From the NCBI GenBank assembly GCA_023417475.1, contig JAEZFP010000065.1:1-64000 (forward strand): a stretch of 64,000 bases of DNA, written 5' to 3'. The notes below the pieces were generated by a model. The model worked only from the letters and a program-made list of their open reading frames with translations, was not told the origin of the DNA and searched no databases. Of this stretch, positions 47,373 through 54,520 are shown piece after piece; within the stretch, counting starts at the first letter, position 1, and each line of letters starts with the position of its first letter. The translations under genes were made by a program, and so were the position numbers. Source of the DNA: Bacillota bacterium. GTDB taxonomy: Bacteria > Bacillota > UBA4882 > UBA8346.

Positions 47373-48577
47373 TGGGTAGCCATGCTTTATTATCCGCTTC
47401 AGCAAGTCATATCTGGCTACATTGCACTCCGGCGCCACGGTTAACCGAGGGTATGCCGGACGTTAAGACCCCTTATTCCGAAGAGGGATCCTTAGCTCAT
47501 GCAATCGGGGAATTGAAACTGCAAAAACAGTTCCATCCGATGAGCCAAGCCAAGTATAAGAGTGCATTGAAAAAGCTACAAGAAACCACCTTCGCCGTGG
47601 GCGACAAAGCCGGACAATTAATCTATCAACCGGAGATGGATAAACATACCGACGCCTATCGCGATTACGCAGCAAGTGTCGTCCACAGTTTTAGTTCCCC
47701 TCCGTATGTTGCGATCGAAAAACGACTCAACTACGAAGTATACGCCCCGGGGGGATTTGGGACCGGTGATCTCATTGTGATCGGGGGTGATCTATTAGTT
47801 GTTACTGATTTTAAATACGGCAAAGGCGTCCCGGTATCCGCCGTAGACAATAGCCAGGTGAAACTTTACGCGCTGGCGGCATTGCTTGAACTGGGTTTCC
47901 TTTACCCAGTTTCCCGGGTGAAACTCGTAATCGTCCAGCCCCGGCTTGACTCGATCAGCGAATGGGAGCTATCGGTAAACGAGCTACTCGCTTGGGGTGA
48001 AGGTATCAAATCGATTGCAAAAGCGGCTTGGGAGGGAACCGGGGAATTTGTCTCCGGCGAATGGTGCCGTTTCTGTAAGGCCAAAGCGGCCTGCCGGGCG
48101 CGGTCGAATGCCCATACCGCACTAGAGGACTTCGGATTTAAACTGCCGCCGCTCCTTACCGACGAAGAAGTCGGGAAAGTCTTGGTGATGGGGAAAACCC
48201 TTAAAGATTGGGTTGAAAAGTTGGAGGAATACGCCCTCAGTCAATGCCTGGCCGGTCAGGACGTTCCGGGGTGGAAAGCCGTTGAAGGCCGCGGATCGCG
48301 CGATTACATAGACCAAGACGCGGCATTTGTGACACTGATCCAAAGCGGCATCAGCAGCGACATGCTTTACGAACGTAAGCCGTTATCCGTTCCGGCGCTT
48401 GAGAAACTCCTCGGTAGTGCCGAGTATAAGCGGTTTGAAGAATCCGGCCAAGTGATCAAGCGACCCGGGAAACCGACCCTGGTAACTACCGACGATAAAC
48501 GGCAAGCGATCAGCAATCGAACCAGCGCGGCAGAGGATTTTGCAAACGTGATCGCTGGGCAAGCGGTAAATGCGTAA
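47372..48577 (+). CDS. DUF2800 / PD-(D/E)XK nuclease-like protein
   Basis: A 401-residue protein of the DUF2800 family, related to RecB/Cas4-type nucleases. The N-terminal LLSASASHIWLHCTPAPRL holds a Cys. The catalytic core reads GTGDLIVIGGDLLVVTDFKY with the Asp and following DFK. A C-terminal Cys trio is in SGEWCRFCKAKAACRAR, so a [4Fe-4S] cluster as in AddB/Cas4 is likely. It starts directly at the previous stop (TAATGG). With DUF2815 next, it fits a phage recombination/replication nuclease module. Confidence 0.85.
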   Translation: MGSHALLSASASHIWLHCTPAPRLTEGMPDVKTPYSEEGSLAHAIGELKLQKQFHPMSQAKYKSALKKLQETTFAVGDKAGQLIYQPEMDKHTDAYRDYAASVVHSFSSPPYVAIEKRLNYEVYAPGGFGTGDLIVIGGDLLVVTDFKYGKGVPVSAVDNSQVKLYALAALLELGFLYPVSRVKLVIVQPRLDSISEWELSVNELLAWGEGIKSIAKAAWEGTGEFVSGEWCRFCKAKAACRARSNAHTALEDFGFKLPPLLTDEEVGKVLVMGKTLKDWVEKLEEYALSQCLAGQDVPGWKAVEGRGSRDYIDQDAAFVTLIQSGISSDMLYERKPLSVPALEKLLGSAEYKRFEESGQVIKRPGKPTLVTTDDKRQAISNRTSAAEDFANVIAGQAVNA

Positions 48578-49610
48578 CAGCTATCCGGGTATCTGTTATC
48601 GATGTGGTCGGGTAGTTAACCCGGGTGAAGGGCATTTTGAACGTTATCAGCATTCTTGGCAAACCCAGCATGCAGATTGTGCGATAAAGTATCGAGGGTC
48701 AGACATCCATTATCTAACCCGGCCTGATCTGGTGAATCAAAGGAAAAACGAAACGCGATCAAACGTAACAAGTAAAATGAAAAAATTGGAGGAACCCGTA
48801 AAAATGGCAAATGAAATGAATCCGGCAAAAGTTGTAACTGGTGAAGTGAGACTTAGTTATGTGAGCCTCTTTACCCCTCGACCCAATAAGAATGGTGGAA
48901 GCCCTAAATATAAAGTAACCGTGTTAATTCCTAAAGCGGACACCGCGACCAAAGCTCGAATTGATGCTGCTATTAGAGCAGCAATCCAAGACGGGGCACC
49001 GAAAAAATGGGGCGGCGTTATCCCGCCACAACCAGCAATACCCCTTTATGATGGCGACGGGGCTCGCCCATCCGATGGTATGGCGTATGGTGAAGAATGC
49101 AAAGGTCACTGGGTTTTAACCGCCTCGACCGAGGATAAACCGGGGGTAATCGATCGCAATGGAAGTCCGATTATCGATCAATCCCAAATCTATTCTGGCG
49201 CTTACGGCATGGTGTCGATGGCTTTTTCGGTTTATAACAAAGATAAAAAAGGCGTCGGCTGCTATCTCCACAACGTAATGAAAACTCGTGACGGCGAACC
49301 GTTGGCGAGTACCAAATCCTCGGCCGAATCTGATTTCCAAGGAGTTATCGGGCAACCAACGCCTGCTGCGCCGGCTGGATACGCCCCCGCCGCCGCTCCG
49401 GGATATCCGGCGGCACCGCCGCAACAACAGTATTATGGCGCTCCGGCGGCCCCGGGATATCCGCAACAATATGCCGGTGTTCCGACAGCGCCGCCGCAAG
49501 GATACCAAACGGCACCGCCGCAAGGCTATCCTCAGCAACAACAATATCAAGCCCCGCTTGACCCGGTGACCGGTCAACCGATTCCCCCGGGCGGCGTGTT
49601 AGGCATCTAA
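48570..49610 (+). CDS. DUF2815 family ssDNA-binding-like protein with N-terminal zinc finger
   Basis: A 346-residue frame with two parts. Residues ~1-78 hold a Cys-rich finger (CYRCGRVVNPGEGHFERYQ) and a further Cys. Residues ~79-346 are a DUF2815 OB-fold-like ssDNA-binding protein (AKVVTGEVRLSYVSLFTPRP) with a long Pro/Ala/Tyr/Gln-rich tail after ~255. An internal ATG at 48804 has its own GGAGGA site, so the DUF2815 part may also be made alone. The family is regularly adjacent to DUF2800 and polymerase A in phages. The first start overlaps the DUF2800 stop by 8 bases. Confidence 0.82.
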   Translation: MRNSYPGICYRCGRVVNPGEGHFERYQHSWQTQHADCAIKYRGSDIHYLTRPDLVNQRKNETRSNVTSKMKKLEEPVKMANEMNPAKVVTGEVRLSYVSLFTPRPNKNGGSPKYKVTVLIPKADTATKARIDAAIRAAIQDGAPKKWGGVIPPQPAIPLYDGDGARPSDGMAYGEECKGHWVLTASTEDKPGVIDRNGSPIIDQSQIYSGAYGMVSMAFSVYNKDKKGVGCYLHNVMKTRDGEPLASTKSSAESDFQGVIGQPTPAAPAGYAPAAAPGYPAAPPQQQYYGAPAAPGYPQQYAGVPTAPPQGYQTAPPQGYPQQQQYQAPLDPVTGQPIPPGGVLGI

Positions 49611-49623
49611 AAATGATAAACAA

Positions 49624-49647
49624 GAACGGGCTTTTCGAAGCCCGTTC
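49624..49647 (+). other. Hairpin between DUF2815 and polymerase genes
   Basis: Perfect GAACGGGCTT-TTCG-AAGCCCGTTC stem-loop with a UUCG tetraloop and no T run. It may stabilise or process the mRNA, or act as a weak terminator. Confidence 0.6.
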
Positions 49648-49673
49648 TCAACCTCACCTCACAGGAGGCAGTA

Positions 49674-51698
49674 ATGGAAAGACATTTATCAATCGACATA
49701 GAGACTTTTTCCTCGGTGGATATAAAAAAGAGCGGTCTCTATAAATACGCCCAAAGCCCTGACTTTGAAATATTATTGTTCGCATACTCGTTCGATGGGC
49801 AGCCGGTCCGTGTAATCGATTTAGCACAGGGCGATACGCTTCCCAGCGAAATTATTTACGCATTACAAGACCCAAATATCATCAAGCATGCGTATAACTC
49901 CTCCTTCGAATGGTATTGCCTGAACAAGTTCTTTTATAGCCCACTAGACCAATGGCGCTGCACGATGCTACACGGCCTGTATTGTGGTTACACGGCCGGA
50001 TTAGGCCCGACCGCAATCGCCCTGGGACTTCCTGAGGATAAAAAGAAAATGGGCATCGGGTCGGCCTTGATCCGCATCTTTTGCGTACCGTGCAAGCCAA
50101 CCCAAACCAACGGCCAGCGGACCCGGAACCTGCCGCGCCACGAGCCAGAGAAGTGGCAGTTATTTAAAGAATATTGCCGCCAGGACGTTGTGACCGAGAT
50201 GGAGATCGAACGCCGGTTGTCGTCGTTTCCGGTCCCCGATCAGGAACAAGCGTTATGGGTACTCGATCAGCAGAGTAACGCTTATGGGGTCGCGGTTGAT
50301 TTGGATCTGATTGAAGGCGCTTTACACTGCGACGCGGTCTCGACCGGTCAGTTAATGCATGAGGCAATCGAGATATCCGGATTAGATAACCCCAAATCGG
50401 TGCAGCAGCTATCCAAATGGCTTACCGAGGAAACAGGGGAAGAAGTAACGGACCTAACCAAAGGCAACGTTAAGAAACTGATTAAATCGGTGGATAGCGA
50501 GACCGCCCGGCGAATGCTTGAAATCCGGCAAGAGTTGGCCAAAACATCGGTCAAGAAATACGCCGCAATGCGCGAAGCCGTTTGCGGCGATGGACGAATC
50601 CGGGGGCTGTTACAATTCTATGGCGCCAATCGGACGGGAAGGTGGGCGGGACGGCTTGTGCAAGTCCAAAACCTTCCGCAGAACCATCTAACGATGTTGG
50701 ATTGGGCAAGACGGACGACCAAGGCTAAGGATGTTGAGTTAATCAAGGCCCTCCTTGGCAATACCCCCGATACGCTTTCCCAGTTAATCCGGACAGCGTT
50801 TATCCCGTCGGTGGATCGCCGTTTTGTAATTGCGGACTTTTCCGCGATCGAGGCCAGAGTCATTGCCTGGCTGGCGGGGGAGGAATGGCGGCTTGAGGTA
50901 TTCCGGACACACGGTAAAATCTATGAAGCGTCGGCCTCTCAGATGTTCGGCGTACCGCTCGAACTGATCAAAAAAGGAAATCCGGAATATGCGTTACGCC
51001 AGAAAGGGAAAGTATCTGAGCTGGCCCTCGGTTATCAAGGCGGGGCCAATGCACTAAAAAAGATGGGCGCTCTTGAAATGGGTCTGACCGAAGAAGAGTT
51101 ACCGGAGATCGTGCAATTATGGCGCGGGGCGAACCGAAGGATCGTCGACCTTTGGTATAAAGTCGAAAACGCAGCCAACGAAGTTGTTAAAAACGGTAAC
51201 CCGGTAGGGGTCAAAGGGCTATTATTCGCCCGGGAGCTTGAGTCTAGAAACGGTCAGGATTTTTTAACCATCACTCTCCCAAGTGGCCGGAAACTATTTT
51301 ACGTTAAGCCGCATTTTCGGCGGGAGGAACACAGAGAGAAAGACCCGGAAACCGGGGAGGGAAAACTCGTAACTAATCCGCGCGAATCACTCCACTACTG
51401 GGGCATGGACCAAACGACAAAGAAATGGACCGTGATCCCCACATACGGAGGAAAATTGGTCGAAAATATTATTCAAGCAATCGCCCGGGACTGTTTAGCG
51501 GTCAATATGCAACGCATATACGCCGCAGGATACCCAATCGTAATGCACGTCCATGATGAAATTATCGCCGACGTGCCGAACGGTTCCGGCTCCGTGGATG
51601 AGATGTGCGCGATCATGGGCCAGCCGATACCCTGGGCGCCGGGATTACCGTTAAAGGCCGCGGGGTTTGAATCAAGTTATTACAAGAAAGACGACTAA
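49674..51698 (+). CDS. Phage DNA polymerase I (family A)
   Basis: A 674-residue family A replicative polymerase. The N-terminal 3-5 exonuclease domain has the DIET motif (LSIDIETFSS) and NSSFEW; the position of the usual exo II Asp is Glu/Trp-shifted. The polymerase palm has motif A DFSAIEARVIAWLAGE, motif B KVSELALGYQGG and motif C MHVHDEIIADVP. It lacks the 5-3 exonuclease of PolI, as usual for phage enzymes. It replicates the phage genome together with the VapE-type helicase and the SNF2 helicase. ATG 49674 follows CAGGAGG. Confidence 0.93.
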   Translation: MERHLSIDIETFSSVDIKKSGLYKYAQSPDFEILLFAYSFDGQPVRVIDLAQGDTLPSEIIYALQDPNIIKHAYNSSFEWYCLNKFFYSPLDQWRCTMLHGLYCGYTAGLGPTAIALGLPEDKKKMGIGSALIRIFCVPCKPTQTNGQRTRNLPRHEPEKWQLFKEYCRQDVVTEMEIERRLSSFPVPDQEQALWVLDQQSNAYGVAVDLDLIEGALHCDAVSTGQLMHEAIEISGLDNPKSVQQLSKWLTEETGEEVTDLTKGNVKKLIKSVDSETARRMLEIRQELAKTSVKKYAAMREAVCGDGRIRGLLQFYGANRTGRWAGRLVQVQNLPQNHLTMLDWARRTTKAKDVELIKALLGNTPDTLSQLIRTAFIPSVDRRFVIADFSAIEARVIAWLAGEEWRLEVFRTHGKIYEASASQMFGVPLELIKKGNPEYALRQKGKVSELALGYQGGANALKKMGALEMGLTEEELPEIVQLWRGANRRIVDLWYKVENAANEVVKNGNPVGVKGLLFARELESRNGQDFLTITLPSGRKLFYVKPHFRREEHREKDPETGEGKLVTNPRESLHYWGMDQTTKKWTVIPTYGGKLVENIIQAIARDCLAVNMQRIYAAGYPIVMHVHDEIIADVPNGSGSVDEMCAIMGQPIPWAPGLPLKAAGFESSYYKKDD

Positions 51699-51711
51699 AG
51701 GAGGTCATAAC

Positions 51712-51882
51712 ATGAAGTACCCGAGCCACAACGCCCACAAAGAATGCGCCGCTGAACATCCTTGCCTTGGTTGCGATCATTTTTCTAAGGATTTGTCTGA
51801 AGAACCTTGCAACGATTGCCGTAAGCCCAGCGCAGTAGATAGAAAATGTTATTTCAACGCAACTACAGCGGAGGATCAGTAA
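51712..51882 (+). CDS. Small Cys-rich phage protein (56 residues)
   Basis: Six Cys in CLGCDHFSK..., PCNDCRK and RKCYF resemble a small zinc finger or iron-sulfur binding knuckle. ATG 51712 follows AAGGAGGTC. It ends one base into the methyltransferase start. Function unknown. Confidence 0.65.
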   Translation: MKYPSHNAHKECAAEHPCLGCDHFSKDLSEEPCNDCRKPSAVDRKCYFNATTAEDQ

Positions 51883-53282
51883 TGAATTATTACAACGATA
51901 ACGACCCGCAAAGCGTCGCCTGGCTTAAAGAGTTAATTGCCGCCGGCTTAATTCCTCCGGGCGACGTTGACGAAAGGAGTATCACCGATGTTACAGGATC
52001 AGACCTTAAAGGATACACGCAATGCCATTTCTTCGCCGGGATCGCCGGATGGCCATACGCCCTTAGTCTCGCTGGATGGCCGGTTGATCGACCGGTCTGG
52101 ACCGGATCATGTCCGTGTCAGCCATTCTCATGCGCCGGTCAACGGAAAGGCGAGAAAGACGAAAGACACCTCTGGCCCGAGTTTTTCAGACTCATTAGAG
52201 AATGTAGACCACCCGTTGTGTTCGGAGAGCAAGTCGCATCGGCGGAAGTCATTGGTCACAAAGGAAAAGGATCGAGAATACCAGATGCGATACAGAAAGC
52301 GCAACCGCGCTCGCGATTTGGTGCGCCATGCGCGATTCCGCGCATCGAAAAAATCAATGGCATTCGATCTAATATATTACCTACCACAAATACAAGCTCG
52401 GATAGACGCCGGAGTGTGCGAATTATCGGGGATACCATTCAATCTGGATGGGGGCAGGACGTGGGACAGCCCATCGATCGACAGGATAGATCCAAGAGTA
52501 GGGTATGTTTATCAGAACATTCGGATTGTTCTTCATGCGGTAAACAGCGCTATGGGGGATTGGGGAGAGGCGAAAATGCTAGAAATTGCTTATTCGATCC
52601 TCAACAGGCGGCGGCAAGCCTCGAATTCGCTCTCGGAGTCGCTAGGGATGAACTTGATGCGTCGATTGGAGCAATATGGATCGCCAGAGTATTCGCTGAC
52701 TTGGAATCGGTCGGTTACTCCGTCGGGTCATGTGATATACCGGCTGCGGGCATCGGGGCGCCGCATATCCGACAAAGACTTTACTGGGTGGCCGACAACC
52801 AGAGCCAACGACGGGACCGGGGCGCAGGAATGCAGGGGGAGGACCGGCGGGCAATCGTTGAAACAAGCAGCAATGCTTGCGGGTTGGAATACCCCGAAAG
52901 CGACAGACGGAGTATTCACCACCCCTCGAACTTCAGGCAGACCGATCGAGAAGTCAACTCACTTACAGACGCAAGCAATATGCAACTTGTCAGGTTGGCC
53001 GACTCCGACGGAAAGTATGGTAACGGAGAAAGATTTGGCCCAAGCGCTGTATGCCGGGAACAGTGCAAATCGCCCACGATACAACGAGGCGAAAATAATT
53101 TCTGGTCCCGCGGAATTTGGATTCCCTGCACAGACGGAAAAGCGCGGCGTATTGAACCCGAATCATTCCCGTTGGTTGATGGGGTTCCCGGTCGAATGGG
53201 GTTACTGCGGGGCTACGGCAATGCAATCGTATCGCCGCTCGCGGCGGAGTTCATAGCCGGTTATCTGGAGGCGGTTGAGTGA
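51882..53282 (+). CDS. C5-cytosine DNA methyltransferase (dual-coding gene, frame A)
   Basis: A 466-residue methyltransferase. Motif I is CHFFAGIAGWPYALSLAGW, motif IV is GSCPCQPFSCAG with the nucleophilic Cys, motif VI region is PPVVFGEQVAS, motif VIII is IGAPHIRQRLYWVAD, and motif X is LLRGYGNAIVSPLAAEFI. Between FGEQVAS (ends ~52,241) and the resumed conserved segment ARVFADLESVGY (from ~52,680), about 138 residues of non-conserved sequence are inserted. The insertion coincides with an HNH-like domain in the overlapping frame (see next entry). ATG 51882 follows GCGGAGG. It probably protects phage DNA from host restriction; activity with the insert is uncertain. Confidence 0.85.
   Translation: MNYYNDNDPQSVAWLKELIAAGLIPPGDVDERSITDVTGSDLKGYTQCHFFAGIAGWPYALSLAGWPVDRPVWTGSCPCQPFSCAGQRKGEKDERHLWPEFFRLIRECRPPVVFGEQVASAEVIGHKGKGSRIPDAIQKAQPRSRFGAPCAIPRIEKINGIRSNILPTTNTSSDRRRSVRIIGDTIQSGWGQDVGQPIDRQDRSKSRVCLSEHSDCSSCGKQRYGGLGRGENARNCLFDPQQAAASLEFALGVARDELDASIGAIWIARVFADLESVGYSVGSCDIPAAGIGAPHIRQRLYWVADNQSQRRDRGAGMQGEDRRAIVETSSNACGLEYPESDRRSIHHPSNFRQTDREVNSLTDASNMQLVRLADSDGKYGNGERFGPSAVCREQCKSPTIQRGENNFWSRGIWIPCTDGKARRIEPESFPLVDGVPGRMGLLRGYGNAIVSPLAAEFIAGYLEAVE
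51988..53256 (+). CDS. Overlapping frame-B protein with HNH-like domain, nested in the methyltransferase gene
   Basis: A 422-residue protein fully nested, same strand, different frame. ATG 51988 has a consensus AAAGGAG 8 bases upstream, so translation is supported. N-terminal SPDGHTPLVSLDGRLIDRSG and C-terminal YSLTWNRSVTPSGHVIYRLR, RASGRRISDKDFTGWPT and LNPNHSRWLMGFPVEWG match a recurrent partner-protein pattern seen with phage methylases. Residues ~80-215 form a separate HNH-like domain: CELSGIPFNL, then SPSIDRIDPRVGYVYQNIRI, resembling small HNH homing-type nucleases. Role unknown; a modification partner and a nuclease are both plausible. Confidence 0.7.
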   Translation: MLQDQTLKDTRNAISSPGSPDGHTPLVSLDGRLIDRSGPDHVRVSHSHAPVNGKARKTKDTSGPSFSDSLENVDHPLCSESKSHRRKSLVTKEKDREYQMRYRKRNRARDLVRHARFRASKKSMAFDLIYYLPQIQARIDAGVCELSGIPFNLDGGRTWDSPSIDRIDPRVGYVYQNIRIVLHAVNSAMGDWGEAKMLEIAYSILNRRRQASNSLSESLGMNLMRRLEQYGSPEYSLTWNRSVTPSGHVIYRLRASGRRISDKDFTGWPTTRANDGTGAQECRGRTGGQSLKQAAMLAGWNTPKATDGVFTTPRTSGRPIEKSTHLQTQAICNLSGWPTPTESMVTEKDLAQALYAGNSANRPRYNEAKIISGPAEFGFPAQTEKRGVLNPNHSRWLMGFPVEWGYCGATAMQSYRRSRRSS

Positions 53283-53536
53283 TGAACGATCAAACAAACT
53301 GTCCGCATCGTATATGCGCGGTCGTTAATACATACCTTGGCGGTCTTCGCCCGGAAAATATCATTGCTACTAATCATCAGTGCGCAAAATGCGGAAAAGT
53401 GCTCGCAGAAGAGGAGTACAAAAAGCTAACCGAAAAGTGTGACAACCAACGAAAACCTGCCCGCGCTGTAACCAAAGCTATCCCGACGGCTCGCCAATGT
53501 GGGGACCGCATAACCGACCATCGGAGATATGTGTAG
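53279..53536 (+). CDS. Small Cys-containing phage protein (85 residues)
   Basis: The frame begins at the ATG overlapping the methyltransferase stop (GTGATGATG). It has NCPHRICAV and HQCAKCGKVL, a possible zinc knuckle, and a basic tail. No family recognised. Closely packed with neighbours. Confidence 0.55.
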   Translation: MMNDQTNCPHRICAVVNTYLGGLRPENIIATNHQCAKCGKVLAEEEYKKLTEKCDNQRKPARAVTKAIPTARQCGDRITDHRRYV

Positions 53537-53598
53537 TTTGCCGCAAGAGGCCGCTAGAGAACCGAAGAAACCTAAACAGAATTGGAGGAAAACGGTAA

Positions 53599-54144
53599 AT
53601 GCTAAACGACTCCTTAATTATCAAACATTTCAAGGATCAATGGAAACAGATGGTTATTGTCGAACGCTCCGGCAGCGACCTGCTTATAACAGATAGAAGC
53701 GTTATTGTTAGATTACCCGACATTCATAAGCTTTTCAACGACCGCGCAATGTTTCCGGAGTTGCCGACCGACGGCGAATGCTTTAATTACTCAAAACAAA
53801 GGCCAATCAATAAGCAAGGTTTGGGGATACAAAGACTGATTGACCAGATTGTCAAGGGCGGTTTACGGGTCCTAGCCCCTACCGATTGGCAGTTTTGTGG
53901 GAAAACCAACGCTCGACTATTCTACAGCGACAACGTTCCGATATTTATTGACCAAAAATTTCTCGATTTATTTAACGATTCCTTCGCGTTGCGCGGTAAC
54001 AAGGCCAATAGCCCGATTATCATGGGATCAGACGATTATGTTATAGGCGCAATCATGCCGGTCAGTATCCGGTTACAACCAGAAAACATTTTCCCAGCGC
54101 ATCTGAAATTCGACATCACGGAAGAAACTGGAGGAAAACGGTAA
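53599..54144 (+). CDS. Phage hypothetical protein (181 residues)
   Basis: ATG 53599 follows GGAGGAAAA. The product is a mixed alpha/beta protein without Cys clusters, signal or membrane segments (VIVRLPDIHKLFNDRAMFPE, SPIIMGSDDYVIGAIMPV). Similar unassigned proteins occur in replication modules of Bacillota phages, and I cannot name a family. The stop is immediately followed by the next start (TAAATG). Confidence 0.65.
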   Translation: MLNDSLIIKHFKDQWKQMVIVERSGSDLLITDRSVIVRLPDIHKLFNDRAMFPELPTDGECFNYSKQRPINKQGLGIQRLIDQIVKGGLRVLAPTDWQFCGKTNARLFYSDNVPIFIDQKFLDLFNDSFALRGNKANSPIIMGSDDYVIGAIMPVSIRLQPENIFPAHLKFDITEETGGKR

Positions 54145-54453
54145 ATGAATAAGGTTTACGCATGCGCCCTCTGTCAATCATATAAAACCTGTCCACGGGC
54201 TAATACGCTGCGGTTATCTGAATGCCGCGGTTACACTGAGGACACTCTCGCAGTGGCAACGCATAAAAAAGAAATGGATGATCGGGTAAGAAATAACCCC
54301 GCGGTAACTTGCCAAGAGTGCTTGGCCAAATACGACACAGAGTACCGATTGCTAATGACTCTACCGAAAGACCCTCCGAAGGGCCAATACTTTAAAGTTG
54401 AATCATTCTGCCCAAATTGCGGTTACACCCGTATCGATGACGCAATTGTCTAA
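54145..54453 (+). CDS. Cys-rich phage protein (102 residues)
   Basis: It has four Cys pairs (CALCQSYKTC, TCQECLAK, FCPNCGYT) typical of zinc-binding ribbons; the start ATG 54145 directly follows the previous stop, with GGAGGAAAA upstream. A short GTG frame (54468-54524, 18 residues) with its own AAAGGAG bridges to the next gene and overlaps its start, perhaps as a coupling peptide. Function unknown. Confidence 0.6.
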   Translation: MNKVYACALCQSYKTCPRANTLRLSECRGYTEDTLAVATHKKEMDDRVRNNPAVTCQECLAKYDTEYRLLMTLPKDPPKGQYFKVESFCPNCGYTRIDDAIV

Positions 54454-54520
54454 AGGAGCTTACTCCTGTGAATTATCACTTGATCCAATGCTCACTTAGC
54501 CCCGAAGGAGGTGAACCAAT

